DNA from: Adiantum capillus-veneris
Taxonomy: Eukaryota > Streptophyta > Polypodiopsida > Polypodiales > Pteridaceae
Reading direction: 5' to 3'
NCBI GenBank assembly: GCA_014529385.2
Contig: CM043965.1
Location: forward strand, 66,003,190-66,067,189
Length of the DNA stretch: 64,000 nucleotides
In this document: piece after piece, positions 36,092-47,855 of the stretch
Numbering within the stretch: the stretch's first letter is position 1
Layout of the letters: each line of letters begins with the position of its first letter
Made by a program: the position numbers and the translations under genes
Notes under the pieces: model-generated
Told to the model about the DNA's origin: nothing
Seen by the model: only the letters and a program-made list of their open reading frames with translations
Databases searched by the model: none

Positions 36092-37235
36092 AATGCGAAC
36101 CTGAGAAGCACCATCCTTTTCTACCAACTCCATAGTCAGACAGTAGGCATGCCACCAAGAAAGCCCTCAAATCTCTCTTTACTAATACACAAACACTATG
36201 TAAAAGACAAGGCTAAGTGAGGGGTGAGGGGCCATCCTCACCTTATATATATAGTATTCCATCAGTGGAGGGAGTGATGAGGAAGACTGGCGTGTGGGAT
36301 TCCCTTTCGATTTTTGCTCGGCTCCCAAAGCGCCTGGCTACAAATGGCAGTTGCCATGGCACCTACATAGGGGATAGAATGGGAGAGAAGAGGGGGAAAA
36401 AACACCATCACACTACGTGCAGGTGCACAGAGAACATTCGGCAGCAAGGTCATGAGGTAGAGAGGGTAAGAGGACAGCGTGAACTACTTACACCGCATGT
36501 ACTATAGTCATTTAATACACTTGCTACAGTGTCCCATAAATGAGCGCCAATTACCATATTTGGGGCAGTGTCCCATATTTCATGCTCCCTATGAAGGGTA
36601 AATGCCCATGTGTGCCAAAAAACACAATCTTGAGGAGCCAAAAAAACCTATCAAAGTGGTGTAGGAGGGACCAGTCCCCATGGGGGGAGGGGGGGGGGGG
36701 GGGGTTGTTTTGTGGGGTTGCAGGGTTTTTTTTTTAAATTCAAATCCTAAACCATACCTGGTATAGAGTCAAACTTTGTAGTAGGATAATATTTTGTAGT
36801 GAATGGGTATATCTGTGTATAAAGATCATTAGTTGTATAAGTACTTAGGTGTGTGTGTGTTTGTGTTTGTGTGTGTGTGTGAATACTCCAATACATGCTA
36901 TTTGCTGATAATCAAACCATTTTAAATGAAATATCAAAGGATGCTATTGTTGATGCCATTCTTTAATCCTAAATTATGTTGATTCTATCCCAAGAATCAC
37001 TGAAAGGGCATTCTCCAAAAGACTGCTTTATAGGATCAAAGGGTGAACATCTTCAAAATGCTTGCAATAAGGTCCCTATCCAAATGGAATTGATCCATAG
37101 TTCAACAAAAAAAAACATATCTTACAAGGCGTCACCCAACACCAAGCATAAAATTCATCAGTTGAAACCACTACGATGCACATAAGGTATCACTAAAACA
37201 AGGCTAACATGTTGCGCTAGCACGTGGATGATATA
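36092..37235. other. Gene-poor stretch with a poly-G run
   Basis: Contains TATATATA at about 36245, a G-rich run near 36681-36704 and a short GT tract near 36850-36880. The 96-codon ORF at 36217 has no recognisable motif. Confidence 0.4.
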
Positions 37236-37521
37236 CTTTTTGAAGGAGTACGAGCGAAAGTGCGACGCGAGAGAGAGTGCGAGAAGAAGAGCACGACGAT
37301 ATGGTGAACTCGCTCTACTGTAATGTGTAGAGCATAGTGAGTTCTTATTAGGTTTTTACAAAAGAATATGTGTACATACCTGGCGGCCCGCCCACTTACC
37401 TGGGCGACCACATTGGGCTTTATACCCCAACAACCTCCCACTTAAAGTCCAATGTGGTACTTTAAGTGTGAGAGAAGCTACTATACAAGCTAATATACAA
37501 GAGATGTAGAGAAGTGATGTA

Positions 37522-38484
37522 CTACCCTACACCTAACTGCTTGCGAAAATGCGCAAAGCTCTCTGAGGGAAGTCCTTTTGTAAGTAGATCAGCAGGATTT
37601 TCTGTGGTGTGAACTTTGACAAGCTGAAGTTGCTTATCCTCGAGCATTTCCCTGATGAAATGATACTTCACATCCACATGCTTTGTCTTTGAGTGATAAA
37701 CTGGATTGCGAGCCAATCGTATAGCACTTTGACTATCACAATATAACACATGCATCTCTTCTTTGATTCCCAAATTTGTTACTAGTCGATTAAGCCAAAT
37801 TGATTCTTTGCATGCCTCTGATGCTGCAACATATTCAGCCTCTGTAGTAGACTGAGTAACACGATCTTGTAATCTAGAACACCATGCTACTGCTCCACCA
37901 GCCAATGTAAAGACATACCCTGACGTAGACCTTCGGTTGTCTAAGTCACCTGCATAATCTGAGTCTGTAAAACCCTTTACACTTAGCTCCTGACTCCCAT
38001 AGCATATACGCATACTCTTTGTAGCTTTCAGGTATCTCAATATTCCTTTCACTGGCTCCCAATGTTTCTTGCCTGGGTTTGACATGTATCGACTTACTAC
38101 TCCCACTGCAAATGCAATGTCTGGGCGAGTAGCAATCATTGCATACATCAAACTACCCACTGCAGACGCATATGGAATCTTATCCATTTCATCCTGTTCT
38201 TCCTCAAACACAAGACAATCTTATTTGCTAAGTTTCACATATGGTGGCAATGGAACACTCAATGCCTTTCCCTTCTCCATATTGAAACGTTGCAAAACCT
38301 TGTCAATATACTCTGTTTGAGATAACCAAATCAACTTCTTTGATTTGTCTCTCTCAATGCTCATACCAAGTATATGACTTGCCTCACCCATGTCTTTCAT
38401 GTCAAATGATTTTGCCATCTTTGACTTCAAAGCTGAAATTTCTTCCAGGTGCTTGCCAGCAATCAACATGTCATCCACATACAA
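37522..38484 (-). pseudogene. Copia reverse transcriptase end and RNase H
   Basis: From 38484 the frame starts at the catalytic YVDDML, passes DMKDMGEASHILGM and reaches an in-frame TAA at 38221-38223. It resumes in the same frame as MDKIPYASAVGSLMYAM, GFTDSDYAGD, STSGYVF, STTEAEYVA and LYCDSQSAI, and ends near NPADLLTKGLP. These are the signature blocks of copia RNase H, and the catalytic acids are present. Confidence 0.9.
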
Positions 38485-38492
38485 AATAAGGA

Positions 38493-38708
38493 TCAGCCAA
38501 CTGCCATCCTTAGCCTTCTTTGTATATAGATCACGTAGTCGAAAATGGCCTGCGTAGATCTTTGTCGAAGCCGAACGGTGGCCAAGATGACCTCAGAATG
38601 AAATTCTGAGAACACCGAGTCCTTCGGGATTTCCCACAGGATTTGGGGCCGTGTCTTCGCCTGTCGAATCTCACTCCAATCTGAGCAGGTGACTCTGGCT
38701 ACCTGCAA
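38493..38708 (-). pseudogene. Copia gag start joined to reverse transcriptase
   Basis: An ATG at 38708, about 40 bp after the LTR, opens a short Gag-like N-terminus (MQVARVTCSDW). It runs directly into pol sequence; in a shifted frame the DNA just before 38484 reads DLYTKKAKDGSWLILILYV, immediately upstream of YVDD. The junction marks the internal deletion. Confidence 0.6.
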
Positions 38709-38943
38709 ATGCTGCCCCGAGCCTCGATCTGAGCTCTGATACTAGCTGAAGGAGTACGAGCGGAAGTGCGACGCGAGAGAGAGTGCGAGAAGAAGAGCAC
38801 GACGATATGGTGAACTCGCTCTACTGTAATGTGTAGAGCATAGTGAGTTCTTATTGGGTTTTTACAAAAGAATATGTGTACATACCTGGTGGCCCGCCCA
38901 CTTACCTGGGCGACCACATTGGGCTTTATACCCCAACACTTTT

Positions 38944-39480
38944 TCTACCATCAACTTGCACCAATGATTGTTTAAGGGTATTCCCTTGCAATACCAAGGC
39001 TGTAGTGCAGTACCCATACATGCATGAATATTCAACTTGCAGTAGGTAATGTGTCCCTAGAGCACTAGATTCAACATCGAAGCCAATCAAGACCAAAATA
39101 TTGTTCTTGCATGGCCCCCAATGGCAAGCATCAATAGGAAACTTATAGGCTTAGAACTAGACCATGCTCCAAACCATCAAGGTTAGAAGTTGTTAGATGA
39201 AAGAGCTACTCTGTGGCACATAGACCAACCATCTTTGATCAAATTCTTGGCCATGATAGTACTCCAATCAAAATACATCATGGAAGCCTATAAAAATACA
39301 CGCACACATGCAACTATGGAGTCACACAATTTTCATAAACAAAAAACACAAAGTATAATCAACAATACTACCATGAATTTAGCCAATGATTAATAATTAC
39401 ATGATGTCGACTACTATGTTGATGTACTGCATTGATAGATCTTTGGATGTTTTGTGGGAGTGGTGGGAGCAGTCACAAGG
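38944..39480. other. Spacer, nothing identified
   Basis: No ORF with recognisable motif. Confidence 0.4.
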
Positions 39481-39666
39481 AGTGACCCCATGGCATACGA
39501 CCTTCAAATTTTTGTGTTGCACCTCCTTGGCAAGCGGATCACCATCTTACTCATCAGACTCCATATTGATCCTAGTGACCCCATGGCATACGCCCTTCAA
39601 CTTTTTGTGTTGCACTTGCTCAGCAAGCGGATCACCGTGTTACTCATCACACTCCAGATCAATCCT
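39481..39666. repeat. 93-bp tandem duplication, frame-preserving
   Basis: Copies 39481-39573 and 39574-39666 begin AGTGACCCCATGGCATACG. Unit length is 31 codons. In the frame of the 110-codon ORF 39454-39783 both copies read as similar peptides (SDPMAYDLQIFVLHLLGKR and SDPMAYALQLFVLHLLSKR). No known domain. Confidence 0.75.
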
Positions 39667-39853
39667 AGTGACATGATACTAGCTACCCATGCTATACGAG
39701 AGAGTCTATTGACATTTGGCAAACATAGGCCTCAACTTCTCCTCCAATGGATCCTCCACTGCTTGCTATGCTCTCATCGATAATGCTATGCCCTCTATTA
39801 TCAGTTGGCTCCTTGTGTGCTCTTGTATGTGTGCGTAAATGCGGTGCGTGTGC

Positions 39854-39970
<117 letters not shown>

Positions 39971-40299
39971 CAAGATGTGGGTGGAGTAGCTGACCATAAT
40001 ATGTGTGTGACAACAGAGGGGAATCGATGACATAATTTTCAAATCTACGATCTACAAGGAGAAAAACGAAATTGAAAATAGTGTTGTTGCACACACAGTT
40101 TTTAGGGCAACACCTTCACCTACACAATCTTTCACACTCTCTTATGGGCTTCCACAAGAGCATACATCACTCTCAATTGAGCTCATAAGCTCCCATTGCG
40201 TTCTCACAAAGCTTCCAAGCTTTCTTGATCTCTCTAGCGCCAAGAGCGAGCAAGCTATCGCTTCAAATCTCTCGACCTCGCCATACTCCCTGCCATCAC

Positions 40300-40610
<311 letters not shown>

Positions 40611-41950
40611 TTGTAGTTGTTTCTTTCGCTCCTTGCAAACATGTGTGCCCCTTCCAAACTCCACCCATGCAACAATCAAGTAGCCCCTCTTCTTGTGTGA
40701 GGGAAAATGATGATGATGAGGATGATAATGATAATGATCATTGAACATGCTCAACACAGATGGACCTCTCATGAGAGGTGCAAGTTGTAGGTAAAGCTTT
40801 GTGGGATGATGAGGTGGGGTTCTTGAAGTACTGTTGCAGACACAATTCAACCTTCAAACTCAAACCAAATTCTATCAGCACATAGCAGTCAACAAATTGC
40901 AAAAAGCCCCTTTCTTGACATGAATGATTGACAAGAGTGCACGCCAAATGGAGCTTTAATCATAAGACACACAATAATAAAGTTTTTGTCCCTTCAAAAC
41001 AATCATATCAATGACAAGTCTCTATCTCCACCAATAGCATGATACTTTGTGATGGTAAGATAAAAGACAAACAAAAAGAGAAGTCACCTCTAAGGCCTTT
41101 GCCCTTCGTTTCTCTGATCTGAGCTACATGTAGCGTAACATGAAGAACAGTTGAGCTCTTTCCAACCGAAAAAATCCTACAAAAGTTGAAGTCAACATAT
41201 CCTACATGTAGCCTAGAGTTTGTCATCTCATAGCTAGTGGACAAAAGAGCCCAATAGCAAGTCACAAAGGGGCATATCTAGTTACTTGAAATGGAATTCA
41301 CCATCTATTTGGCATCCCCATACTCCAAGATGAAGGCCATTGGCACAAAATGCAGTGTGAGACAAAGGCATTCCCAAACTCGCTATTTTTGAACTTGCTA
41401 AGACTTTCATTCAGCACAAAAGTTTCCATGGTTTGTGTGTACAAACACAATTTCTCCCCCCCTTCCTCCCTCTCTCCCCTCTCTCTCTCTCTCTCCAACC
41501 TATTATGTCACATTCTATAGTCAAAGCAAATGTTGAGAAGAGAGCAAATGCCTTACAAGTCTTGCTCCTTAAGATGATAATGTCTTGCAAAAGGTTTACT
41601 TCATTCGACAACAAGCGATAATGTCTGTGTGCATATGTGGGGGTGTGTGTGTGTGTATGAGAGAGAGAGAGAGAGGGTTTTGGATGAGTGGTCACTTGCA
41701 GCATGCATTTCCTTAAGAAGCCATTGATCGATCACGACTCACAAAGAGACTCATTGGATAGATCAAGCTATCATGTTAAACTTCTTGTCCCTTAGTAGTA
41801 CTGAGTTCAAGAATCTTGGATTGAGCTTTGGGCTCTCTTAATCCGATCTCCCATGAGATGAGAAAGAAGAAACTAAACATTTATTTTATAATTTCATCCT
41901 TTTTCTATCCAAAAATTATTATTATTCTTCTTCTTCAAGTTATCAAGCCA
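40611..41950. other. Gene-poor stretch
   Basis: No supported gene. Short CT/GT/GA microsatellites at about 41465-41494 and 41641-41676. Confidence 0.4.
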
Positions 41951-43431
41951 AAAATGATTAAATGGACATGAGATTTTACACATGAGTGGATGTGTGATAT
42001 GTTCAACCTCGCACTTCAACACGGTATGCCTTATGATTGGAAAACTAATTGGGTCAAAAATAAAGGAGGGGATGTAAAGAATGTAAATAATTACCGGACT
42101 ATAATGATTAGGTCTCTCATGGAAAAGTTGTTTGGGTGCATAATGGAGATAAAATTGAGTGATTGGGTTGAAGAGAATGGCAAGCATCCAAAAGGACAAG
42201 CGGGTTTTTGGCGACGCTATAGCACCATTGATCACCTTGTCACTCTTCGTGTTCTCGTGGAGAAAAGTTGATTGAAAGGCAAGCAATTGTATCGTTGCTT
42301 TGTGGACTTTAAGAAAACCTTTGATATGATTCCAATTAACAATTTGTGGAGAAGGATGGAAGAACTCTAAGTGCCAAGTGAGTTTATGCTTGTGGTTTCT
42401 CGAATTTATGAGAAGGTAATGTGTCAATTGCACATGGGAGAGGAATTTTATAAATTTTTTGCAAGCACTATTGGGGTTAAACAAGAATGTCCATTGTCAC
42501 CTACTCTCTTTGGGCTATGCATCAATCAATTGGAACAAATGGTATTTTTTTGCAAGCACTATTGGGGTTAAACAAGGATGTCCATTGTCACCTACTCTCT
42601 TTGGGCTATGCATCAATCAATTGGAACAAATGGTACTTGACTTTATGCAAGAAGAAGGCATTGAAGAGGTCACTATTTGCAATGTAATAATCATGCTTTT
42701 GTTGTATGCGGATGATGTAGTGCTTCTAGCACACAATTTAGAGGGTGCACAAAAGCTTCTGGTTGTCCTTGAGAACTTTTGCTTGCATAGTAGGCTGATT
42801 GTGAATGAATCCAAGACAAAGGTTATGCTTGTGGAAACCAACCATAAGGAGAAGCCATGCATTGTGTACAAGAATGAGACACTTGAAGTTGTTGAGAGCT
42901 TTAAGTACCTTGGCCTTGAGGTTCTATCCAATCACAAGTGGCATGAATGTGCTATGCGTCGTTTCGAAGCAAGAAATAGAGCATATTATGCATTTGAGAA
43001 CATGTGTAATGCGAGAAACATCAAGTGTTGGGTTCTCAAGAAGTACCTTTTTGACCCATTGGTGACACCAGTTCTTCTTTATGGAGTTGAAGTGTGGGGC
43101 AGGAGCATCTCAAAGTCTACTTGGAAAGAGTTTGAGAATGTCCAAAAGCATTTTCTTACAAACTTTCTCCAAGTTAAGACACAAACACCATTTTCTTACA
43201 AACTTTCTCCAAGTTAAAACACAAACACCATATACACTCCTACTTCTTGAATCGGGATCTCTTCCCATTGAGATTATGGGCATGGAAAGGGTTGTGGAGT
43301 ACATGATACAGATGCATCAAAACCCCTCACATAGACTTCCTATGATTGCATGGGAAGCAAGCAAAAAAGTTCAAAAGACACATAAAAGCAAGATCTTGAG
43401 CACGGGATGGATGCAAGACATAAAGAAGTAG
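41950..43431 (+). pseudogene. Non-LTR (LINE-like) reverse transcriptase, broken
   Basis: Plus-strand reading contains the RT blocks VNNYRTIMI, GQAGFWRRYSTIDHL, CFVDFKKTFDMI, GVKQGCPLSPTLFGLCIN and the catalytic LLYADDVVLLA. Downstream come LGLEVLSNHKWHECAMRR and a C-terminal block YTLLLLESGSLPIEI. Stops lie at about 42271 and 42368. A 91-bp direct duplication (about 42457-42544 and 42548-42635) repeats the GVKQ-CPLSPT block, and a 40-bp one (43150-43189 and 43190-43229) shifts the frame again. The endonuclease domain is missing, so this is a 5'-truncated copy. Confidence 0.82.
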
Positions 43432-43537
43432 TTTGGGAGATCCATTGGTAGGAACCTCTCAAGCCTTTTAAAACTGTTCATAGTGTTTCAAGTTTTAGAA
43501 ATTGAAAAATGTGGCTCCTACACCTCCTTTGTTCACC

Positions 43538-43589
43538 CCCCCCCCCCCCCCCCTCTCTCCCCTCCACACACACACACACACACACACAC
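43538..43589. repeat. Poly-C and (CA)n tracts
   Basis: A C run (about 43538-43552) followed by CT-rich sequence and (CA)n to 43589. Confidence 0.9.
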
Positions 43590-43714
43590 CCACCGACTAT
43601 CCGCTTCTCTTTCCTACTAGTGGCTATGCAGGTTATTTGGTCGGCCAATTGGTGTTGAGGAGCTTCATAGACAAGCTGCACCTTCTTCTCTTTGCATGAT
43701 GACCAACACGCGCG

Positions 43715-43747
43715 CGCACGCACACGCACACACACACACACACACAC

Positions 43748-43843
<96 letters not shown>
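43715..43843. repeat. Compound (CA)n(GA)n microsatellite
   Basis: CA repeat 43721-43748, then uninterrupted GA to 43843. A (GT)n tract lies nearby at 43915-43947. Confidence 0.95.
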
Positions 43844-43845
<2 letters not shown>

Positions 43846-43912
43846 AGACAATTGCTCTCCATAGATCATCACATAGTCGATTGTGGTTGCTCGAGCAAGG
43901 ATTCTCTCCCTC

Positions 43913-43949
<37 letters not shown>

Positions 43950-44113
43950 TTGATGCCTTTTTGCCTCCCACAACTAGTGCCTTCCATGGCCATCAATTGT
44001 TCACCTCCGGGAGTCGCGACTCACCACCTCCACGCTACCCATCCAAGTTTATGAGAAGGTGGTGATGAACGTCACAGTGCATATTCACATGTCCTTTAGA
44101 GTAGAGCCGATAT

Positions 44114-45608
44114 TGTTACCATATACATGTGGTAGTGATGTGTGTGAACACACTAGGACCGCCGGGGCATTTTTTCCCTCTTTAGGAGGTTTTTTCCCCC
44201 GAGCATTGTATATACACCCATCACTCTAGGGCTATCTATCTTTCCATTGCACACTAAGTAACACACTCTCTATTGTGTACCTTGAGCTTCCTTCGTCTTC
44301 CACATTGTATGTAAAGCGTGAGGGTGATGTACTTCTCATTGTGGTTCTTTATGTTGATGATTTGCTAATCACTGGACCAAATGAGAGACATATTGCTGAA
44401 TTTAAGGCTGATTTGAATGCTACTTTCAAGATGAAAGATTTGGGGTTGTTGCATCATTACTTGGGTATACAGTTTAAGTAGTGTGATGGTGGTATTGCCT
44501 TGTGTCAGAAAAGTTACATAGAGACATTGCTATGTAAGTTTGGACTTGAGGATTGCAAACCTATTGCCACTCCCATGAAAACATGTTTGAAGTTGAGTCT
44601 ACATGATGCTGGCGATCCTACTGATGTCACTCTTTATCAAACTGCTATTGGCTGCCTCATTTATGTATGCAACTCGAGGCCGGATATTCAGTTTGCAGTC
44701 TCACAGGTCAGCAGATTTATGCATAGCCCAAGGTCTAAGCATTGGGAGGATGTCAAGAGGATTTTTCGCTACCTTAGTGGCACTTTACATCTTGGCTTGT
44801 TTTATCCCAAGGGGGGATCATTGCCATCAGACTTACATGCTTTTTCGGACTCAGATTAGGCTGGTTGTTTTGACACGCGAGTGTCCACAAGTGGTTTTTG
44901 TTTCATGCTTGGCAGTTCATGTATATCATGGTTGAGCAAGAAGCAACCTACTGTGGCCACTTCGAGTTGTGAGGCTGAGTACAGGGCAGTCTTCACAGCT
45001 ACGATTGAGTGTGTATGGCTCAGACGCCTTATGGCTGATTTGGGTGTTGGACAAGACACTGCCAACACTATCTACACTGATAGCCAGAGCGCATTGGCAG
45101 TTGCGAGGAACCTAGTTTTTCATGCTCGCACAAAGCACATTGAGGTGCATTACCACTATGTTAGGGAGAGGCTCTCAGCAGGAGAGATCAGTTTGGCTTA
45201 TGTGCCAACACAGGACAACCTTGCAGATCTTTTCACAAAGGCATTGTCTCGTGAGAAGCTTGAAGCTTTCCGCAAAGCTTTGGGCTTACTCCCCTTTGTG
45301 GACTAATCATGTCCTTAGGGCATGGCACTTCCCTTTAATCATGTGCCAGCTCTCGTTCACCGCATCACTCCAGGGGGGATTTCTTACCATATACATGTGG
45401 TAGTGATGTGTGTGAACACACTAGGACCACCGGGGCATTTTTTTCCTCTTTAGGAGGTTTTTCCCCCCGAGCATTGTATATACGCCCATCACTCTAGGGC
45501 TATCTATCTTTCCATTGCACACTAAGTAACACACTCTCTATTGTGTGCCTTGAGCTTCCTTCGTCTTCTCCAAGCTGTGTGTGTTTCTCTGCAACCCTAA
45601 TTCCAACA
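44114..45608 (+). mobile_element. Ty1/copia deletion derivative, plus strand
   Basis: The left LTR starts TGTTACCATATACATG at 44114 and is cut at about 44300, where it joins reverse transcriptase sequence. The complete right LTR is 45382-45608 (227 bp; first dinucleotide mutated to TC; end AATTCCAACA). Flanks gatat (44109-44113) and ggtat (45609-45613) agree at four of five bases. CAGGGGGGATT before the right LTR is the polypurine tract. The primer site, gag, protease, integrase and most of RT are gone. The solo LTR in UMPS intron 3 belongs to the same family. Confidence 0.85.
44275..45306 (+). pseudogene. Copia reverse transcriptase end and RNase H
   Basis: Same-frame segments 44275-44481, 44500-44859 and 44881-45306 read [80 protein letters not shown] and [15 protein letters not shown], the copia RT/RNase H order. 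TAG codons at 44479-44481 and 44857-44859 break it. It differs in detail from the copia copy at 37.5 kb, so it is a separate family. Confidence 0.9.
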
Positions 45609-45613
45609 GGTAT

Positions 45614-46192
45614 ACGTGCTGATGCAAGCCCTCCCGCGCCAACGCAGATCACTGTGAGCCAGATCACCTCGCTTCTTATCCTCCTCCTCAACTTTCCCTA
45701 GGTCCTTGTCCTCCCCTGACGCTTGCACATAGCCACACCTTAGCCCACAAACGTGAGCCACGAGGCGTGTACATGGACTTGAGAAACAAACAGAGCTATT
45801 ACATATCCAAGGCAGCAACATAGGTAGCTAGTCTGTCATAACAAGGTAATGAAGGCTACCACAGTGGCCGTTCAGGTCATTAAGACGGCATCAAGGCTCA
45901 CACTCGTACAACAGAGCCATTAATATAATTGTGCAAGTGTCACAAGCCGAATGCTTTGGATATTGTAGTGCGCAATAAATGTCCACTACCTCTATCTATT
46001 ATTGTCCACCACCTATATCCACCAATAAAACACGAGAAAAAGTTGTGTATTTTTTTTGAAAATAACCTCTGTTTTTCCAGTAGCAAATAGGGGAGGCAAC
46101 ACTAAAAAGACTCACTTTGTAGGGGTAGGCCAAAAATGAAGTTCTTGTCGTGGTGCAACAACCTTTAGGTTCATGCAGATATAAAAAACTCC
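45614..46192. other. Spacer, nothing identified
   Basis: No supported ORF. Confidence 0.4.
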
Positions 46193-46332
46193 TCCATTTC
46201 CCACAAAGATTCCATGAACCCTTGTCACCAAGATTCCAAAAAATCTCCTGGTTAATGAATTTATTTTCATGCTTCCCATTATGTTTGCACCACGATGAAA
46301 CAATAAAAAATTGCCAATTCCTTGAAGAGATT

Positions 46333-46370
<38 letters not shown>

Positions 46371-46396
46371 TGGAGGTAGGTTCACAAGGGGAGCTG

Positions 46397-46461
<65 letters not shown>

Positions 46462-46482
46462 ATTCCGGGGTGTCAACGAGGC

Positions 46483-46522
<40 letters not shown>

Positions 46523-46580
46523 ATTCAGGGGCGTCAATGAGGCCTCTCTCTTTCTCTCTCTAGAAGTGCAAGAGGCAGTG

Positions 46581-46630
<50 letters not shown>

Positions 46631-46846
46631 AGCGTGATTTCCAATCGAGGAGAGGGTTGGGGGGAGGGAGGAGAGTTGAGGCGCAGACTGAGGCAAGGTT
46701 GAAAACTTCTCCATTTCCCACAAAGATTCCACGAACCCTTGTCACCAAGATTTCAAAAAATCTCCTGGTTAATGAATTTATTTTCATGGTTCCCATTATG
46801 TTTGCACCACGATGAAACAATAAAAAATTGCCAATTCCCTGAAGAG

Positions 46847-46882
<36 letters not shown>

Positions 46883-46992
46883 CGTTGGAGGTAGGTTCAC
46901 AAGGGGAGCCGGTTCTCTCTCTCTCTCTCTATTCTGGGGCGTCAACGAGGCCTCTCTTTCACTCTCTGGAAGTGCAAGAGGCAGTGCCTCTC

Positions 46993-47047
<55 letters not shown>

Positions 47048-47122
47048 GAGCGTGATTTCCAATCAAGGAGAGGGTTGGGGGGAGGGAGGAGAGTTGAGAC
47101 GCAGAGTGAGGCAAGGTTGGGA
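46193..47122. repeat. Tandem duplication of a 415-515-bp block with embedded (CT)n tracts
   Basis: CTCCATTTCCCACAAAGATT at about 46192 recurs at about 46709. Both copies continue in the same order through the TGTTTGCACCACGATGAAAC block, TTGGAGGTAGGTTCACAAGG, variable CT tracts, AGTGCAAGAGGCAGTGCC and GGGTTGGGGGGAGGGAGG, ending near 46705 and 47122. The copies differ mainly in microsatellite length and one extra CT block in copy one. Confidence 0.85.
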
Positions 47123-47293
47123 CGAGCCAGGGGCTGATGTGGAATTTTCCTGTTTGGGGGAAGGAGGGAATCTAGCTAATAGGGATCACCCAACCTTGTC
47201 ACTAAATGACACCTCCCTAGGGAGGTGGGATCAATGGCCCATGGTAGGCATCGCGAGGCGGGTGCAATCCGGGCCGTCCGCTGATCGTCATTT

Positions 47294-47452
47294 GAACTAG
47301 GTGTGAACTAAGAGTGAGCTTGCAGGTATGTGTACCACACCAAATTTGGTGTGAACTCAACGTGAACACAGTGTGAACTTGGGGAGGGTCTGCACACCAC
47401 ACCAAATTTGGTGTGAACTCAATGCGAACTCGGTGTGAACTAGATGTAAACT
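47294..47452. repeat. 11-bp phased GAACT array with two 18-bp palindromes upstream of UMPS
   Basis: GAACT-type units start at 47294, 47305, 47316; 47353, 47364, 47375; and 47415, 47426, 47437, 47448. They form three clusters with exact 11-bp spacing. The perfect palindrome CACACCAAATTTGGTGTG occurs at 47336-47353 and 47398-47415, each immediately before a cluster. The array lies about 400-560 bp upstream of the UMPS start codon. Confidence 0.8.
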
Positions 47453-47694
47453 TGTCCGCGACATCGTGATCTATAAACTTACCACACACTCACCTTTCAA
47501 TGAGCGCGCGCTAACCTAATGGTTAGAGTCTATTTTGTGGGGGAGAGGATAGAAGGTGTCATTTAGGGTCACAACCTATTTTGTTTAGCATATATCTACT
47601 AACATAATATGGTGGAAGAGAGAGCCCTTTACACGTATCACAATCTGCGACTTGAAGGCTAAAGTTCAAAACTAAAAAAAGCCCTTTTGCACGC

Positions 47695-47724
47695 GAAAGA
47701 GAGAGAGAGGGGGAGAGCGAGAGG
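47695..47724. promoter_or_regulatory. GA-rich element near the UMPS 5' end
   Basis: An interrupted GA tract followed by GCCGCCGGCC lies 60-160 bp before the first possible start codon. GA/CT tracts are common in plant core promoters and 5' leaders. A regulatory role here is inference. Confidence 0.35.
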
Positions 47725-47855
47725 CCGCCGGCCTTACTAGTAGAGTATATGCGGCAGAGTGCCGGAGAGCTAGTCCTGATTAAGATGTGGTGAGACCTTC
47801 AAAGTTCAAACTAATAAGCTCGCGCCTCCCTGCACTCACTTCGCTTATTCCGGGT

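Larger units (their letters stand above)
37241..38938 (-). mobile_element. Ty1/copia deletion derivative with both LTRs
   Basis: LTRs of about 192 bp at 37241-37432 and 38748-38938 (minus-strand start TGTTGGGGTATAAAG) differ at only three or four sites. The 5-bp duplication ctttt flanks the element (37236-37240 and 38939-38943). Next to the right LTR, the minus strand reads TAGTATCAGAGCTC, one base from the iMet primer site. A purine-rich AAGTGGGAGGT precedes the left LTR. Only a gag start and the reverse transcriptase end plus RNase H remain between them, so several kilobases of gag, protease and integrase are missing. Confidence 0.9.

Noticed and set aside
43478-43996. 172-codon minus-strand ORF
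   Set aside because: Built from CA, GA and GT repeats; no independent coding signal.
47503-47530. CTAACCTAATGGTTAG resembling a tRNA A-box upstream of UMPS
   Set aside because: It is a short palindrome without a B-box or SINE body.
47787-47855. In-frame upstream ATG as the main UMPS start
   Set aside because: Possible, but the shorter start matches the usual plant UMPS N-terminus; kept as an alternative.
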